Below, piece by piece: positions 13,463-14,785 of a DNA stretch of 14,785 nt. A model generated the notes under the pieces. The model searched no databases. It saw only the letters and a program-made list of their open reading frames with translations, and was not told the DNA's origin. This DNA is from Leyella stercorea (GTDB lineage Bacteria; Bacteroidota; Bacteroidia; Bacteroidales; Bacteroidaceae). The stretch is taken from positions 1 to 14,785 of the forward strand of contig NZ_JADYUF010000063.1 in assembly GCF_021531655.1 (NCBI RefSeq), in the 5' to 3' direction. The position numbers and the translations under genes were made by a program. Within the stretch, counting starts at the first letter, position 1; every line of letters begins with the position of its first letter.

Positions 13463-13696
13463 GCAGCAAACCTCAGCTTAAAGTTAGGGTGCGCGTCGGA
13501 CAGGAGTCCGCCGTTCCTATTATGTTAATATAGTTGAATGAAGAATTCAAAATTGAATAATTCAAAATGCGCTTGCGCATAATTCAAAACTCCTAATTCG
13601 TGATTAATTTGTGGCCATTCATGACCTTTTTTATAGTCACGAATTGGCCATGAATTCTAAATTGAATAATTCTTAATCGCCGCAGGCGACCAATTC
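13463..13696. repeat. Gene-free stretch made of short dispersed repeats
   Basis: After the palindromic module there is a CGGAC/GTCCG hairpin (13497-13510), then AATTCAAAATTGAATAATTC units, the palindrome ATGCGCTTGCGCAT (13567-13580), an inverted repeat of GTCAYGAAT type (13595-13625 with 13636-13657) and a run of CCTAATTC units up to the murQ stop. I see no gene here. Together with 13149-13462 this forms a gap of about 550 bases. Confidence 0.65.
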
Positions 13697-14512
13697 CTAA
13701 CTCCTAATTCCTAATTCCAAATTCTTAACGCTTCCAGCCTTCATTATCAAGGCCCTCACCTCATCGTAATTGGTGAATTGCGGGTTGCGTTCCATGAAAA
13801 TCCGCACGGCTCGGTCGATGAGTTTGTGGTTGATAAGTCTGGCGTTCACCATCTTGTTACCCTCCACACGTCCCAGTCGTATCTGTACCGTAGTGCTGAT
13901 CATGTCGAATATGAGTTTCTGCGAAGTGCCAGCCTTCATGCGCGTGCTGCCCGTAACGAACTCCGGACCCGTCAGCACCTCCACCCGATAGTCGGCTTGA
14001 GCGGCAATGGGCGAGTCAGGATTGTTGACTATGCATCCCGTAGTGATGCCCTCGGCACGTGCGTGTCGTAGCGCAGCCAGCACAAAAGGCGTAGTGCCGC
14101 TTGCCGAAATGCCCACTACGATGTCGTCCTGGCAGACCCCCTTTGTAGTGAGCTGTATCCAGCTGTCGTCGGTGTCGTCCTCGCGCGATTCTCGTGTCTG
14201 CGTCAGACATTCTATGCCGCCCGGGAAGATGGCTTGTATCTGCCGTCCGTCGGTGCCGTAAGTGTTCTGCACCTCAATGGTGTCGAGAGTGGCGAGTCGT
14301 CCGCCCGTGCCGCAGCCCACATAAAACAGTCGTCCGCCGCAGCGCAGTTTGTGCTCCACGGCATCAATCAGCCTGTTGATGGCAGGCAGCGCCTTGTCCA
14401 CAGCCACGGGCACCGACATGTTCTCGCGGTTGATATTGGCAGTAATCTGCTCCACACTCATCAGTTCCAGATGGTCGTAGTGCGATGGCTGTTCCGTAAT
14501 TCTCTTGTCCAT
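13697..14512 (-). CDS. murQ: N-acetylmuramic acid 6-phosphate etherase (MurQ), variant motif
   Basis: MurQ cleaves the D-lactyl ether of MurNAc-6-phosphate to give GlcNAc-6-phosphate in cell-wall sugar recycling, in the cytoplasm. The 271-residue SIS-domain protein has the family start RITEQPSHYDHLELMSVEQI (residues 4-23), SASGTTPFV at 136-144 and TGSTRMKAGTSQK at 187-199. E80 aligns with the catalytic Glu after the first motif and E111 (SREDDTDDS) with the second. The first motif is GCGTGGRLATLDTIE, where most members I know read GxGTSGRLGxxDASE; the usual Ser is G70. The last residues NLELGIRS are encoded by intergenic repeat sequence, so the C-terminus is a little shortened or altered. ATG 14512 gives the full N-terminal signature. 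A -7 element TAAATTTG is upstream. Family call is firm; full activity is likely but not certain. Confidence 0.88.
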   Translation of the reverse strand: MDKRITEQPSHYDHLELMSVEQITANINRENMSVPVAVDKALPAINRLIDAVEHKLRCGGRLFYVGCGTGGRLATLDTIEVQNTYGTDGRQIQAIFPGGIECLTQTRESREDDTDDSWIQLTTKGVCQDDIVVGISASGTTPFVLAALRHARAEGITTGCIVNNPDSPIAAQADYRVEVLTGPEFVTGSTRMKAGTSQKLIFDMISTTVQIRLGRVEGNKMVNARLINHKLIDRAVRIFMERNPQFTNYDEVRALIMKAGSVKNLELGIRS

Positions 14513-14538
14513 ATTATCACGATTTTTATTTTATAGTG

Positions 14539-14546
14539 CAAATTTA
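14539..14546 (-). promoter_or_regulatory. Candidate -7 element of murQ
   Basis: The minus strand reads TAAATTTG followed by CAC, an exact TAnnTTTG match, about 27 bp before the ATG. A -33 TTTG is not visible at the usual distance. Confidence 0.45.
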
Positions 14547-14675
14547 GAAAAAAAATCTGAATTATAAGCCTGTTGGAATAAACCACAAAATGAAGATTTT
14601 CGAGAACACGCTGTTTGCCATGAAAAGTGTTGAGGTGAAAAAACGGGAATCCAAATGACGGATGAACCATAAGAA

Positions 14676-14715
14676 AAGAGGAGGGCGTGTCAAAAGTTTG
14701 ACACATCCTCCTCTT
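14676..14715 (-). terminator. Strong hairpin terminator of the second smalltalk gene
   Basis: The 19-nt arms at 14676-14694 and 14697-14715 pair except for one wobble and one mismatch around a 2-nt apparent loop. On the minus strand the hairpin begins 7 nt after the smalltalk stop and is followed by TTTTCTT. Its inner part GAGGRYGTGTCAAA is the same sequence as the ends of the 305-bp module at 13158-13462. The remaining sequence between here and murQ (14547-14675) shows nothing recognisable. Confidence 0.7.
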
Positions 14716-14722
14716 CCACATT

Positions 14723-14785
14723 CTAAATGCAGACGCAGCTCTGTACGCCGAGAGTGGCGAGGAGTGCGGTGATTACGCTCACGAT
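14723..14785 (-). CDS. Smalltalk-type small protein, second copy (5' end outside window)
   Basis: The last 20 codons and the TAG of a second smalltalk gene run off the right edge on the minus strand. The visible nucleotides are identical to 13086-13148, and identity continues 10 bp past the stop. The encoded end ITALLATLGVQSCVCI is therefore the same. The complete start cannot be seen. Lack of any synonymous change points to a recent duplication or gene conversion. Confidence 0.7.
   Translation of the reverse strand: MVSVITALLATLGVQSCVCI

Noticed and set aside
13322..13528. 68-codon plus-strand ORF in the palindromic module
   Set aside because: It is made of hairpin arms and extends beyond the module end; no protein family is apparent.

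Overview
This window looks like a chromosomal segment of a Bacteroidales bacterium, most likely Prevotella or a close relative. The main reasons are Bacteroidetes-type promoter elements (TTTG, about 19-20 bp, then TAnnTTTG) before several genes, weak or absent Shine-Dalgarno sequences, a tiny 'smalltalk'-type protein gene, an Rpn-like PD-(D/E)XK gene with an EGRA repeat, and dispersed intergenic repeats such as GTTGAGAATTGAGAG. The genus is inference.

Layout. Bases 1-746: C-terminal half of an FHS-type sugar MFS transporter, with an in-frame stop just upstream. 937-1668: a secreted, probably outer-membrane beta-barrel protein. 1725-2111: a VOC metalloenzyme. 2229-4273 (minus strand): a heavy-metal locus with an AraC regulator fused to a metal-binding HMA-like domain, a TonB-dependent receptor missing its N-terminal half, and a periplasmic HMA protein. 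4665-6014: type II NADH dehydrogenase. 6209-6970: a YdfG-like dehydrogenase, preceded by a promoter, an 18-codon leader ORF and a terminator-like hairpin. 7066-7791 (minus): a SAM methyltransferase. 7970-9258: an Rpn-like PD-(D/E)XK gene closely followed by an FKBP isomerase. 9302-11440: an exported M3 peptidyl-dipeptidase. 11571-12869: an M18 aminopeptidase. 13041-14785: two smalltalk genes facing each other around a murQ gene, with a 305-bp palindromic module placed in what looks like the terminator of the first.

Most genes are housekeeping or peripheral metabolism: peptide turnover (M3 and M18), respiration (NDH-2), cell-wall sugar recycling (MurQ) and protein folding (FKBP). The metal locus is the clearest set of functionally linked genes and appears to be decaying.

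The most unusual content is between genes. A 25-bp operator-like sequence occurs identically, in opposite orientation, before the beta-barrel gene and before ndh. A C11-(AC)7 tract lies upstream of ndh. Two related inverted-repeat elements sit at the two convergent gene junctions. The ydfG leader looks like an attenuator, and the inverted smalltalk/murQ arrangement is also unusual. No rRNA, tRNA, CRISPR array or intact insertion sequence was seen.
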